A stretch of DNA of 64,000 nucleotides from Microvelia longipes (taxonomy: Eukaryota; Arthropoda; Insecta; Hemiptera; Veliidae). The notes under the pieces were generated by a model. It was not told the DNA's origin, did no database searches, and saw only the letters and a program-made list of their open reading frames with translations. Of the stretch, positions 53,856 to 64,000 are shown piece by piece; position 1 is the first letter of the stretch; each line of letters starts with the position of its first letter. A program made the translations under genes and the position numbers. Where the stretch lies: the NCBI GenBank assembly GCA_018340805.1, contig JACMZG010000032.1:6770237-6834236 (forward strand), written 5' to 3'.

Positions 53856-54824
53856 ATAAAGGAAAAATATTATGTTGGTAATTTAGAAGGTTATTTAACC
53901 ATTTTGAAGATAAACGTCAAGTCAATGACGTGTTTCGTTCAATCCTGTTAAATAACTCCAAACAACTTAGAAAATGCTTGAAAACTACAATGAAGGATTC
54001 AACTTCATCCGCTATAAGTAATCGTCTGACAGCAACAAATACGACAATGCCATTGGTTATTTGTAATACTACAAAGATTCATCGAACGTTTCTCAAAGAC
54101 AACTGAGACGAATTACATAAAAATCAAGTTTAAGTACTTAGTTGGATATTTTACAACTTAATTTTTAAGCTAATGAATGATATAGGTAAAGGTTTAAATG
54201 TTTCCTTTAATCATATGGACTTAAAATAGAAAAATTATGAAAATAGCTTGAGTTTGACGTAATTATTAAGTGCGCCTGCGCACCATACTAATAACATTAA
54301 TTTTCACACACACTCTTAGATTTTCGTATTTTTATTAAGTTGCAATTATTTATATTGTTTGTATAATTGTCCTGTATTTTTCTAAAGGCTATGAGTTTAT
54401 CGAGTTGTTGAAGAAAATAAATTATGTAGTGTAAACAAAAAATAAGATTAAAATATATCATTTAATACTGCCGAGTTTTGCAAAACATAATACTTGATAT
54501 AATATTCATTGTGTAGATTAAAATGTTGATATTTGTGTTTCAAATAACCAATTCGTTATTTCATGTAAATTAGGTTTGATACGACCGGCAGTATATCATA
54601 GAGTTAACAATAAAACTCGGGATGTAGAGGTCAGTTTTAATGAACGAAATATGATGTCTGTTCAGAGCCTAATATGCCAATATTCCAGAGTGATGAATTT
54701 TAGTCAAAGAAATAAAGGGTTTAGTTGCAGCAAGTGATTTCATAATAATGATTCCGCAATAGAACTGTCACAGTTCCTTTTTATGTCTATTTAGAGATAA
54801 TTTAAGCGATTTGCGTATTCTGAA
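53856..54824. other. Unassigned sequence
   Basis: No gene seen. A short R2 piece (ATACTGCCGAGTTTTGCAAA) lies near 54464. Confidence 0.5.
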
Positions 54825-55040
54825 GACGAGCAAAGCGAGTCTGACGTGCTAAGCAAAAGCCTTGCGAGTCTGACGTGCTGAGCAAAAGCCTAACTGAGTC
54901 TGACGTGCGAGTCAAAATTCCTAGCCGAGTCTGACGTCTGAGAAAAAGCCTAGCGAGTTCTGACGTGCTAGAAAAAAGCCAGCGAGTCTGAGTGCTGAGA
55001 AAAAGCCTAGCCGAAGTGACGTGCTGACAAATTCCCTAGC
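54825..55040 (+). repeat. Tandem repeat of about 31 bp running into the gap
   Basis: About seven units of GCGAGTCTGACGTGCTGAG plus AAAAAGCCTA with many one-base changes. It degrades towards the N gap. Confidence 0.85.
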
Positions 55041-55076
55041 GGTTCACTGTGTCTAATAAAGGGTAAAGCATCCTGA

Positions 55077-55214
55077 NNNNNNNNNNNNNNNNNNNNNNNN
55101 NNNNNNNNNNNNNNNNNNNNNNNNNNNNNNNNNNNNNNNNNNNNNNNNNNNNNNNNNNNNNNNNNNNNNNNNNNNNNNNNNNNNNNNNNNNNNNNNNNNN
55201 NNNNNNNNNNNNNN
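55077..55214. other. Assembly gap (138 N)
   Basis: Run of undetermined bases. A frame called across it is meaningless. Confidence 1.
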
Positions 55215-55395
55215 AATAATCAATCATTAATTAATAATAGAACATAATAATTCAGCAACCAGAAGTATTGCCAACTTTTTTATAAGAAAATTTTACATTG
55301 TTAGGGTGGCAGCATTACTTAGTTCCACCAGTCAACCGACTTTCGTGTTATCAGTAGTGCTCCTTCTATATATAGTATTATTCTAAGGTTATATG
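55215..55395 (+). repeat. Duplicate of 53653-53855
   Basis: Begins at the gap edge with AATAATCAATCATTAATTAA and follows 53653 onward, including the inverted end TCAACCGACTTTCGTGTTAT and the flank TGCTCCTTCT. It lacks about 20 bases of flank. Confidence 0.88.
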
Positions 55396-55639
55396 TTTTA
55401 TATTATTTTATATTATACTTAAAGTATATTTCCCACCTACAAGATAGCGACATAGGCAATATGCCTCTTAAGAGCTACATACTTAAAATGTTAATAAATT
55501 AAAATAATTTGCACTAAATGACCCTCAACGGAATGTATTAATAAAATTTCAAATTTACCTAATGTCTTACTAAACCTGTGCAGGGTTGGAACGCGTTCAA
55601 GACCCAAACGCGCGGACTGACCACTTAGATGAACTCGAC

Positions 55640-56410
55640 TTTTCAAACTACATATGTCAACGGATAATTGTAATTAAATATATTGGTAGAAAACGCAATA
55701 CACATTCAAGCAGTACTTAGTTAATATTTTTATTATGTAGTACTGATCGTTCAGACTCTAACTATTACACATATTATACTTTGACATATATACATTGGCA
55801 CAAGAATATGAGTTCATGTAAAGAGAGTCAATCTGATAAGTAAAACTATATATGTCAACAGATAGATGTAATAGAATAAAATATTGGATATAAGAATAAA
55901 ACACGCAAGCAGTTGTTACCTAATGCTTTTATCATACGGTGTTAATTGCTCTAAACCTAACTATATTACAGGTTTTATCCTTCGACATATATACTCCACA
56001 AAAATATAACATAATGTAAGGGGAGTCAATATGATCAGTAATACTATATATGTCAATAGATAAATGTGATTAAATAACATACTCTTAGAGATTCCAATAA
56101 ACTTACAAGCAGTTCTTAACTAATGTTTTTATTATATTGTGTTAATTGTTCTAAACCTAACTATATTACAGGTTTTATCCTTCGACATATACACTCCACA
56201 AAAATATAACATAATGTAAGGGGAGAGTCAATATGATAAGTAAAACTATATATGTCAATAGATTAATGTGATGAAATAACATACTCTTAAAGATTGCAAT
56301 AATCATACAAGCAGTGCTTAATTAATGCTTATATTAGACAGTGTTAATTGTTCTAAACCTAACTGTATTACACATCCTATCTTTTGACATATATAGCAAG
56401 TGAAAAAAAA
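55640..56410 (+). repeat. Tandem repeat of about 200 bp, four copies
   Basis: TATATGTCAACAGAT-like landmarks near 55650, 55847, 56046 and 56249, each followed by GCAAGCAGT, TTTTATTATA and CTAAACCTAACTATATTACA. Unit divergence is moderate. Bases 56411-56894 are unassigned. Confidence 0.85.
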
Positions 56411-56894
56411 ATATGAATTAATTTACATTAAAATCACACGTTAGACTGTGATCAACTAATTTCGGAAATCCACCTGTTAAAGTAATTTTTCTTATTTAAT
56501 TCTATAAAAATACGTAGTAACTAGAGCCAATAAAATTTCGTTCCAATAGATTAGCTAAATTCATTAAACCTACGACAATGAGGGGCCGCACTTCTCCTTC
56601 ATTTTAGCGATTTTTCATAAAGAAAAATGGCTCTTATGAGGTAATTCGAATGACGGACGTGTAGGGGGCACAGAGAGAGAGAGGGAACGATTCCGTTTTG
56701 GTTTCCAATTAACATTAATGCGTGACATCGAAGCGTTATGGCGCACAACGGTCAGAGGCCAAAAGCACCCATCGTAAATTATATTTTTCCTTATTTACAT
56801 CGTTCATATATTGAAAAAGTATTGTGTTCGAGCTAAACTCTCGGAGAAAACAAAGCATACTGATAAAATAATGTAATATCCATATATCATTTTC

Positions 56895-57547
56895 CACTGT
56901 TCCATCATTCGACATTCGTCATCATTAATGGCTCGACATAATGTCATGTCCTATTTACCAAAGACGAGCAGTGCTCTCTTATCATCATCATGCTGCAAGC
57001 AAACATCATTTTGATACTACCAAGATTGCAAAAACACGAAGGTTGACATCGAATAATTGGTGCGAGAGAACACCAAGAATGTAACAAACAAAAGTGCAAT
57101 GCTACATCTGAACTGTTCCATCATTCCGCATTCGTCATCATGATGGCTCGACATCAATCGACGAATGTCGAATGAGAGACAGTTCCAATGCAGCATTGCA
57201 TTTTGTGTTACAGTTCCCTTGTGTCTCTCGCACAATATATTGTGTCCAACTACATTTGCCAAAACTCGTAAGTATCAATGAATAGTTTTGCTGCCATGCA
57301 GATGGCGGTAAGAGAGCATTCGCTCATCCTGTAAGTATCACAGCAGATGTCGGAATTAATGAATCAAGTTAGTTCAAGGCTCGTGCGCGCCCTGATGAGT
57401 TAGACGTAACGAAACAGAGTGGGAACATAAACAAATTATTCGAGCCATCAAGTAACGAATGTCGAATGAGGAACAGTTCCCAGATGTGCATTGCATTTTG
57501 GCTGTTACATTTCCTTGGTGTGTCTCGCACAATTATATTGTGTCAAT
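56895..57547. repeat. Cluster of R2 copies in alternating orientation
   Basis: At least three R2 pieces: + at 56895-57145, - at 57160-57260, - at 57390-57547. Words such as CATTCGTCATCAT and GTGTCTCTCGCACAAT are preserved, but many single bases are missing compared with copies elsewhere. Confidence 0.8.
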
Positions 57548-57639
57548 GTAATATCCTATTACATTTTATATAATATCCAACAGTTATTTTACCCCACAGT
57601 TGTTTTACTTTATTACATTCGTAATAAAATAACTGTTAA

Positions 57640-58110
57640 CCTTAGTTCCATATTCAACATAATGTCCATGTTGAAGGTCCCTATTTGTCATTTTTAGTTT
57701 TATATTTTGTCAATCTCAGTTCCATACATTGTCAACATAAGGTGCTTATTTGTCATCTTTAGTTTTATATTTTGTCAGCCTTAGTTCCATACATTGTCAA
57801 CATAAGGTCCTTATTTGTCATCTTTAGTTCCATACATTGTCAACCTTAGTTCCATACATCGTCAACCTTAGTTTCATATTTGTCATCCTTAGTTCCATAT
57901 ATTATCAATCTTAGTTCCGTATTTTGTTAATGATAGTTCCATGTATTGTCAATCTTAGTTCTATATATATATTGTCAACCTTAGTTTCATATTTGTCATT
58001 CACAGTTCTATATATTGTCAAAATTAGCTCCACATGCATCAAAAATTAGTCCCATATTCATTATCCTTAGTTCTACATATTATCAACCTTAGTTCCATAT
58101 TTAGCAGCTT
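57640..58110 (+). repeat. Minisatellite, CTTAGTTCCATACATTGTCAA type
   Basis: About 18 imperfect units of 20-36 bases built on CTTAGTTCCATA and TTGTCAACAT/TTTGTCATC. Frames across it are not genes. Confidence 0.88.
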
Positions 58111-58249
58111 GTTTTCGTTACAGTACAAATAAATCAGGACAGGAAATTACAATAATTATTCAAAATAAGAGTTGAATGGAATGACATATTAATCAAATTT
58201 TTTAACTGATAACAAACACCAATTAGTAAATTGATAAGAAACTGCAACA

Positions 58250-58352
58250 AATGATATATATATATATAATATATATATATACATATATATAGATATATAT
58301 AATAATATATATATAATGATAATATATATATATATAATATATTATATATTAG
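58250..58352. repeat. (TA)n microsatellite
   Basis: Imperfect TA array. Flanks 58111-58249 and 58353-58746 show no gene. Confidence 0.95.
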
Positions 58353-58746
58353 GTGTGTGGTGTGTTAAAAAGAGGCCGACTACTACTAAGTGTTTAAGCT
58401 TATCAATAGAAATGTTAAGATAAAGATTTATTTTATTTAGAGTATTTCAATTTCAAAACAGTAACATGAAATCAAAAATAATCTGAGTGTCACAATAATT
58501 ATATAATTTCTCTTATGAATATTAATGCGTGGATATAAATATAAACCTAAGTCATTGACAGTTGTGCGAGGTGCCGCATTACAGGTGTGCCACAATTGAA
58601 ACCACAAAAACGGTGAAATAATAGATCTAGACATTTGTAAATGGTCTCTATCCCAGTGAATCCATCCTCCTGATTTTAAAACTCCCAGCACATTTTTGGG
58701 GAAATAATACCCACATGAGGTGATTTAGTTACTATTTATTGTTTCA

Positions 58747-59042
58747 TTAGCGAATTTCCTTTTGAAAAAAAAAATAATAATGGGATGGCCGTCATAGCGG
58801 GAGTAGATCCTCAAACCATGGCCGAAATCCGTTTCAGTACGCTTATCGACTCCAGTCCGGTTTTATTAGATTTAGCACCACAAAAAAACATCGAAAACGA
58901 CACCCTACTCAACAATTATTTTTCACTGACCGTTGTTTCAGTTTTCTGTTATTTCCCACGGTTTTTTTCGACTTTTTGGTCACTTATAGTGGCCGTATCA
59001 ACTTAATCATGAAGCGAATTTTTTTCAAAGAAAATTCGCTAA
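58747..59042. mobile_element. 296-bp MITE-like element
   Basis: Left TTAGCGAATTTCCTTTTGAA pairs with right TTTCAAAGAAAATTCGCTAA, with one or two mismatches. The inner sequence (CGACTTTTTGGTCACTTATA) is shared with 51240-51290 and about 640. No target duplication was read. Bases 59043-59514 are unassigned. Confidence 0.65.
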
Positions 59043-59514
59043 AACGGATGATTTTAAACCAGAAGACAAGCGAAGCAGGTTGAAAGACGCACTGCTATAT
59101 AAATTAAGTGGTTTCTATACAATAAGGACGAGCGAAGCGAGTCGTAAGGATGAGAGTAGGGAATCCCAAGTTCCGAGGAACCCTGTACCTGATTTTTATA
59201 AAATAAATTCAAATTTTAAAGTGATATACTCAATAAGCAATTTCTTATTTCAATTATTCATTCATTACCATTATATTCTGTTTATTCATTATTTGTTTTT
59301 CGCAAAGGAAAAATTTATTCAAAAGATTAGAAAATTATCCACTTTACCAAGAGATACATATTTTCCCAATTAAAATAATAATGATGTAGGTTTTTTAAAT
59401 AGAATTTGTAAAATCAAGACATTGACCAGATAATTTGCAAGTCATCATTCAGATTGTTACAGTGTGTTTGTTCACCAGGTACAGTTCTAGTTTGTTTGTA
59501 TGACAGTAAGTAGG

Positions 59515-60645
59515 AGCGAAGTCCATGAGTGGCATGATCACCGAACCCTCAGGTGATTGATCACGAACCTCGTGGCTTGATCACGAAACCCCCAGTTGCT
59601 GTATCCCGAACCCTCAGTGCTTGAAATGACGAAAACTCATGGCTATGAGCGAAAACCTCAGTGGCTTGAAGACCGAACCCTCAGTGCTTGATAAGCGAAA
59701 CCTCAGGGCTTGATCACCGAACCCTCATGGCTTATCACCGAACCCTCAGTGCTTGATCGAACCGAACCCCTTCATGGTGATCACACGAACCCTCAGTGGC
59801 TTGATCACCGAACCTCAGTGCTTGGATGAGGCGACCTCATGGCTGAAACGCAATTCCGCTCAGTGGCTGAGAAGCGAAACCTCAAGTGGCTGATCCACCG
59901 AACCCTCAGTGGCTTGATCACCGAACCCAGTGGCTGAGTCACCGAATCCCTCAGTGGCTTGATCACCGAACCCTCAGTGGCTTGATAAGCGAAACCTCAG
60001 TGGCTTGATGAGCGAAACCTCAGTGGCTGATCACCAGAACCCCTCAGTGCTTGATAAGCGAAACCCTCGGTGGCAGATCACCGAACCCTATGGCTTGATC
60101 ACCAGAACCCCTCAGGTGGCTTGATCACCGAACCCTCAGTGGCATGATCACCGAACCCTCAGTGCTTGATCACCAAACCCTCAGTGCTGATAAGCGAAAC
60201 CTCAAAGGCTTTGATCACCGAACCCCTCAGTGCTTGAATCCCGAACCTTCAGTGGCTTGATAAGGCGAAACCCAGTGCTGATTCACCGAACCCTCAGTGG
60301 CATATCACCGGAATACCCTCAGTGGCATGATCACCACGAACCCTGATGGCTTGATGACCGACCCTCATAGCTTGATGAGCGAGACCCTCAGGTGCATGAT
60401 ACCGAAACCCTCAGTGGCACATGATCACCGAACCTTAAATGGCTTGAGTGAGCGAAACCCCAAGTAGCTGATGGCGAACCCTCAGTGGCGATGACCACCA
60501 ACCCTTTAATGGCTGAGAGTCGAACCCTCAGACTGATGAGCGAACCCTCAGTGGCATGATCACCGAACCCTCAGTGGCATGATCACCGAACTCTCAGTGC
60601 CATGATCACTGAACCCTCAGTGGCATGATCACCAAACCCAACTAA
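59515..60645 (+). repeat. 23-bp minisatellite, about 48 units
   Basis: Unit TGGCTTGATCACCGAACCCT plus CAG, with GATAAGCGAAACC and GGCATGATCACC variants. Many units are missing or carry an extra base. There are no unique spacers between units. Confidence 0.93.
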
Positions 60646-61059
60646 GTTTCTCTTTAGTGATTGTGGGGTAGAATGCAGCAATTCGCTTATTTGAACCTGA
60701 CTTGCGAATACCTTAGCACTTGAATGTGCAACTTTATCTTTCCAACTGAGTGACGAAACAGTCCAAATAACCAGACATATGTTATCAATAATACTGATGG
60801 CAAAGTTAATGATTTTATAGATTGAACTAACTTATTGTTTCCTTAAATAAGATAAGAACTCTTTTCCATAAAGTTGAGAACTCTCTTCACCATCTGTTGA
60901 CAACGTTGGTGAAATCATTTATTCATTTTATTAAGGGTGTCGAGCAGTGCTTCTACTTTGCAGCTTAAGTAGGTAGTGCTCTTTTAATTATAGATGATTG
61001 TAAAACTGATATCTATGTTTATGAAAACTTATGTAGTTTAATAAAATAATTGTATAAAT

Positions 61060-61103
61060 AAGAATATATATATAATATATATATTATATTCTATATATTT
61101 ACT

Positions 61104-61150
<47 letters not shown>

Positions 61151-61445
61151 ATAACATACATATTATGGTCGGACAAATCTTTTATCGTCAACTGCAGCTT
61201 CATAGTACTTTATATCTCGGTTTTAGGAAATCTTCGGTAGCTGATCTTCGTGTATCGTATGTTTCTAAGTGTTTTTGATTATATTTTGTCTTATGTATAA
61301 TTATAATATATTATATATATTATATATATATATATAAATTTATAATATATTTATTTATATATATATATATATATTATATAATTTATATATATTATATATA
61401 TATTATTATATAATATATAATACAAAGATATTTATGATATATAGT
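61060..61445. repeat. (TA)n microsatellites
   Basis: Two imperfect TA arrays (61060-61150 and 61290-61445) around a short non-repetitive island. Bases 60646-61059 are unassigned. Confidence 0.93.
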
Positions 61446-61509
61446 ATACTATATATTATATTATATTCATATATTAATAGTTTTTTACTTTTCTTAAATT
61501 TATGCTGAC

Positions 61510-61632
61510 AGTATATGGAAAAAGTATTGTTTGCTTGCAATATGTCAAGTATATCTATAGTTTTTATTGGATCATAAATGTTAAGCTGCATCTAGCGAGG
61601 TCAGTGCCTGGATGGGTGACCGCTGGTTTTAA
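61510..61632 (+). repeat. R1 remnant with 5S rRNA-like segment
   Basis: TATGGAAAAAGTATTGTTTG, then ATTGGATCATAAATGTTAAG, CTGCATCTAGCGAGGTCAGT and GCCTGGATGGGTGACCGCTG. The body between the two R1 ends is deleted. Bases 61633-62142 are unassigned. Confidence 0.78.
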
Positions 61633-62142
61633 TCTAACTTCACCTTCACAGCTGAGCAAATAGAAACTACATCACACAGTCTATAGAAAGTGTCATAGTA
61701 ATAATACCCCATTATACAATTATTTTATTAAACTACATAAGTTTCCATAAACATAGATATCAGTTTTACAATCATCTATAATTAAAAGATCAAATTAAAC
61801 AAAAAACATATTTTTGATGTTGCCCGAAATCATAAATAAAGAGATAAGACGAGATTATTGTTATTATTATTCATTTCTCATTTGTAATGTTTATCACTAA
61901 GACCTGATGATAACCTGATGCAAGTAATAACCTTTCCTCAGATATCATCTTAGAATAGAACTATGTATAGAAGGAGAACTATCGATAGCAGAGAAATTAA
62001 TCTAGAGATCAGTTCCAACCTAACAAGCAAACTAGAAACCATTTTAAGATCAAACAAAACTATACACATCATTAGTTGTTTTGACAAGGGAGATTTGTGG
62101 GTATATGTTAACATGGTTAAATTTATACATTGAGGTTAAAAA

Positions 62143-62320
62143 AATATATTTAATTGTCAAACCACAATAATAAAAAAGAAAAAACTGACAGTTATTGACT
62201 ATCTAGTTAGTCATCTTTATTTATAAAAAGTACCTGAAGGATGACTAACAATAGTCGAAACCCGTCAGTTTTTCTTTATTTATGTATTCGTGGTTTGACA
62301 ATTAAAATATATATTTTATT
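62143..62320. mobile_element. Fold-back element with hammerhead-like core
   Basis: Arms mirror around 62222 (TTTAATTGTCAAACCAC against GTGGTTTGACAATTAAA). In the right arm 62231-62262 reads CCTGAAGGATGACTAACAAT then AGTCGAAACCCG: a CUGA box with one extra base, a GACU/AGUC stem and GAAAC. No clear target duplication. Confidence 0.8.
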
Positions 62321-62544
62321 TTAAATGAGTGTATTAAATATTTACCAAGACTATCTCATATAAAAGGTCACATCACAGGGGTCAATACAAAGTATATTTC
62401 TTTTCTTAATTATTATTTTTAATGTAATTCTCTGACTTTTTTCTATTGTGCAATTTTGTATCTTAAAAATCAAATAAAGTTCTTTGTCCTCTCATCTGAT
62501 TTTTAAAAATTTTTTAGCTTGATTGCAGCACTAAAAACTGTCGC

Positions 62545-62655
62545 TAAGCGATGAAATTTTTATAATTGTTATTATTGTAAATTATATCAAATAAATGAGT
62601 CTTAATGAAAGATTCAAACGAAACGGATAAACCAATTCAATTATTTAAAACTATC
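62545..62655 (+). repeat. 110-bp direct repeat, partner at 63098-63208
   Basis: GCGATGAAATTT, then AGTCTTAATGAAAGATTCAA, ACGAAACGGATAAACCAATT and CAATTATTTAAAACTATCT recur about 553 bases later. Confidence 0.85.
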
Positions 62656-62723
62656 TCAAAAGATGGTATCAATGAGCGTGGTTAAATGAAAAGAAAAATA
62701 CAAATTTATGGAGTGAAAAAGAA

Positions 62724-62815
62724 TAGTGATAGTGATAGTAGTAGGGGGGAGTGTAGTAACTACCAGACAAGTAAGGCCACGTTTTTGGGCCTTTTTGCCA
62801 GCTCCCCTAAGTGTT
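62724..62815 (-). mobile_element. SINE 3' fragment
   Basis: GAGTGTAGTAACTACCAGAC, AAGTAAGGCCACG, TTTTTGCCAGCTCCC matches the tail end of the SINE at 36910 in the same orientation. The head is absent. Confidence 0.8.
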
Positions 62816-63189
62816 GAAAAAGAAAATTAAAAATCAAGTCAACAAGATTAGAGACGAACAAAACCAAATGACTATTTTTTAAACGGAAGCTGATACCGAT
62901 GAAATTTTAATGGGAAATATCCGACATGGAAACTGAAATCAAGACAAATATCTTACGTTCCATGCAAAAACCATTCAGGGGAGCATCTGCTAAGAACCAA
63001 ACAAAAAATGTTCAAAATAAACCCCACAACCAATTAAAAGAAACTCGTGCAACACTGCTGACCTTTTTTATCCATTTTCTGCGTGGAGTGTGTTGCGAAG
63101 CGATGAAATTTAATGTTTTAAGTATTATTAAATTATCTCAAATAAAGTCTTAATGAAAGATTCAAACGAAGCAGATAAACCAATTCAAT

Positions 63190-63760
63190 TATTTGAAACT
63201 ATCTAAAAAAACCCAGCTAATTTCAAAAGAAGGGGATATGCAGGAAGTAAGGCGAAGGATTAGCTTAGGCTGGGCGAGTTTTAAGAGATATATTCATTTA
63301 TTTAAGTCAGATATTGAAATGGCCCTAAAAAAAGAAGCTATGGAATACATTGTCCCTGCCAGTAATGCTATATGGATCTGAAACTTGGGGGTGATGACAA
63401 GCAAAGTTATTCAAAAAAATGAGAGTAGCTCAGAGAGCAATGAAGATCCATGCTTAAAATTACTAGGAGAGAGAGAAAGACAATTCCTGGGTTAGATCTA
63501 AGACAGGTTAGATGATATTGCCAAGACAACTACTGAAAGAAAATGGCGCTGGGCGGTCATATCGTTAGAACATTCTGACGAAAGATGGACGAAGAAACTT
63601 ATATCTTGGTATCCGAGGAATTTAAAAAGAAAAAGAGGCAGACCATCAGCAGAATGGACCAAGAAATGAGGATATGCTGTGGAGGAGTTACTTGGCAAAG
63701 AGTCGCACAGATAGCTGGAGTGGAAACGAATGAGCACCGTTTACACTGACGTTTGGTTAA
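63190..63760 (+). pseudogene. RTE-type LINE reverse-transcriptase remnant
   Basis: MQEVRRRISLGWASFKRYIH and LFKSDIEMALKKEAMEY (63238-63345) match the IRRRI-x-LGW-x-AF...K block of RTE-clade LINEs. After frameshifts come RVAQRAM (63424), KWRWAVI-like RKWRWAVISLEHSDERWTKK (63538-63597), then KRKRGRPSAEWTKK (63627-63668), the GRP-x-RW end motif. At least three frameshifts and a stop. It ends in an A-rich tail. Confidence 0.8.
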
Positions 63761-63819
63761 AATAAAAATAAAATAAATAAAACTATTTCTAAATAATATA
63801 TTCTAAATAAAATACTTTA

Positions 63820-63870
63820 GTTAATAATAATAATAATAATAATAAAATAAAAATAATAATAATAGATAGT
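63820..63870 (+). repeat. (AAT)n simple repeat
   Basis: TAATAATAATAATAAT run; the remaining bases to 64000 are AT-rich without features. Confidence 0.85.
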
Positions 63871-64000
63871 AATATAAAAGAAAATAATAGAAGTATTATT
63901 AATTTAGAAATTATCATTAAGTTAAAAATATCATCAAATTAAGTAAAATTATTAATTAAAATATAGGATTATCTTTTATAATTAAGAAATGACAAAGAAA

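Noticed and set aside
55036..55227. Minus-strand frame across the N gap
   Set aside because: Most residues are undetermined; no evidence for a gene.
59515..60645. CRISPR-like regular repeat array
   Set aside because: Units abut with no unique spacers, and the context is an animal genome; it is a minisatellite.

Overview
This is a gene-poor, AT-rich, repeat-dense stretch of an animal nuclear genome. It most likely comes from an insect: the best-preserved gene is an aquaporin of the insect glycerol-channel (Eglp-like) type, and a secreted carboxylesterase lies beside it. Genes are split by GT-AG introns of 0.8 to more than 10 kb. A 138-base N gap (55077-55214) shows this is draft assembly. I could not name the species from the sequence.

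Three protein-coding genes can be supported. (1) A carboxylesterase on the minus strand has its first three coding exons at 12753-12845, 11834-11953 and 10091-10246. They join in frame as signal peptide, N-terminal strand region and the EDCLYL region. The catalytic exons were not found in the remaining 10 kb to the window edge. (2) The first coding exon of NDUFB8 (complex I, ASHI subunit) is on the plus strand at 15014-15121, divergent from the carboxylesterase; its later exons were not found. (3) An aquaporin on the minus strand has five coding exons at 49461-49669, 44813-44956, 41472-41678, 37530-37610 and 34752-34871. All the junctions between them are phase 0, and together they give six membrane spans, NPG and NPA boxes and a stop codon. 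The 5' end is uncertain.

Everything else is repeats. From left to right: 1-9 kb holds dispersed repeats, a 53-bp tandem repeat and a 17-unit satellite of about 172 bp. 9-13 kb is the carboxylesterase, with a 605-bp near-perfect palindrome touching the exon 2 donor. 13-22 kb has NDUFB8 exon 1, a LINE remnant invaded by a fold-back element and by a hAT element, and a cluster of hAT-type MITEs with 8-bp target duplications. 22-34 kb has a tRNA-derived SINE, several terminal-inverted-repeat elements, fold-back elements and LINE ends. 34-50 kb is the aquaporin, whose introns carry a SINE, MITEs, fold-backs and LINE pieces. 50-64 kb has no recognised gene: tandem arrays, the N gap, poorly resolved repeat copies, and an RTE-like LINE remnant at the right end.

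The most interesting pattern is a set of short fold-back elements (16459-16744, 28454-28700, 35798-36077, 41777-42114, 62143-62320). Their arms share a compact RNA-like core: a CUGANGA-like box, a 3-4 bp stem whose bases change in a compensatory way, then GAAA(C). This is the layout of hammerhead ribozymes, which are known from Penelope-like elements. Three of the five have 10-13 bp target duplications.
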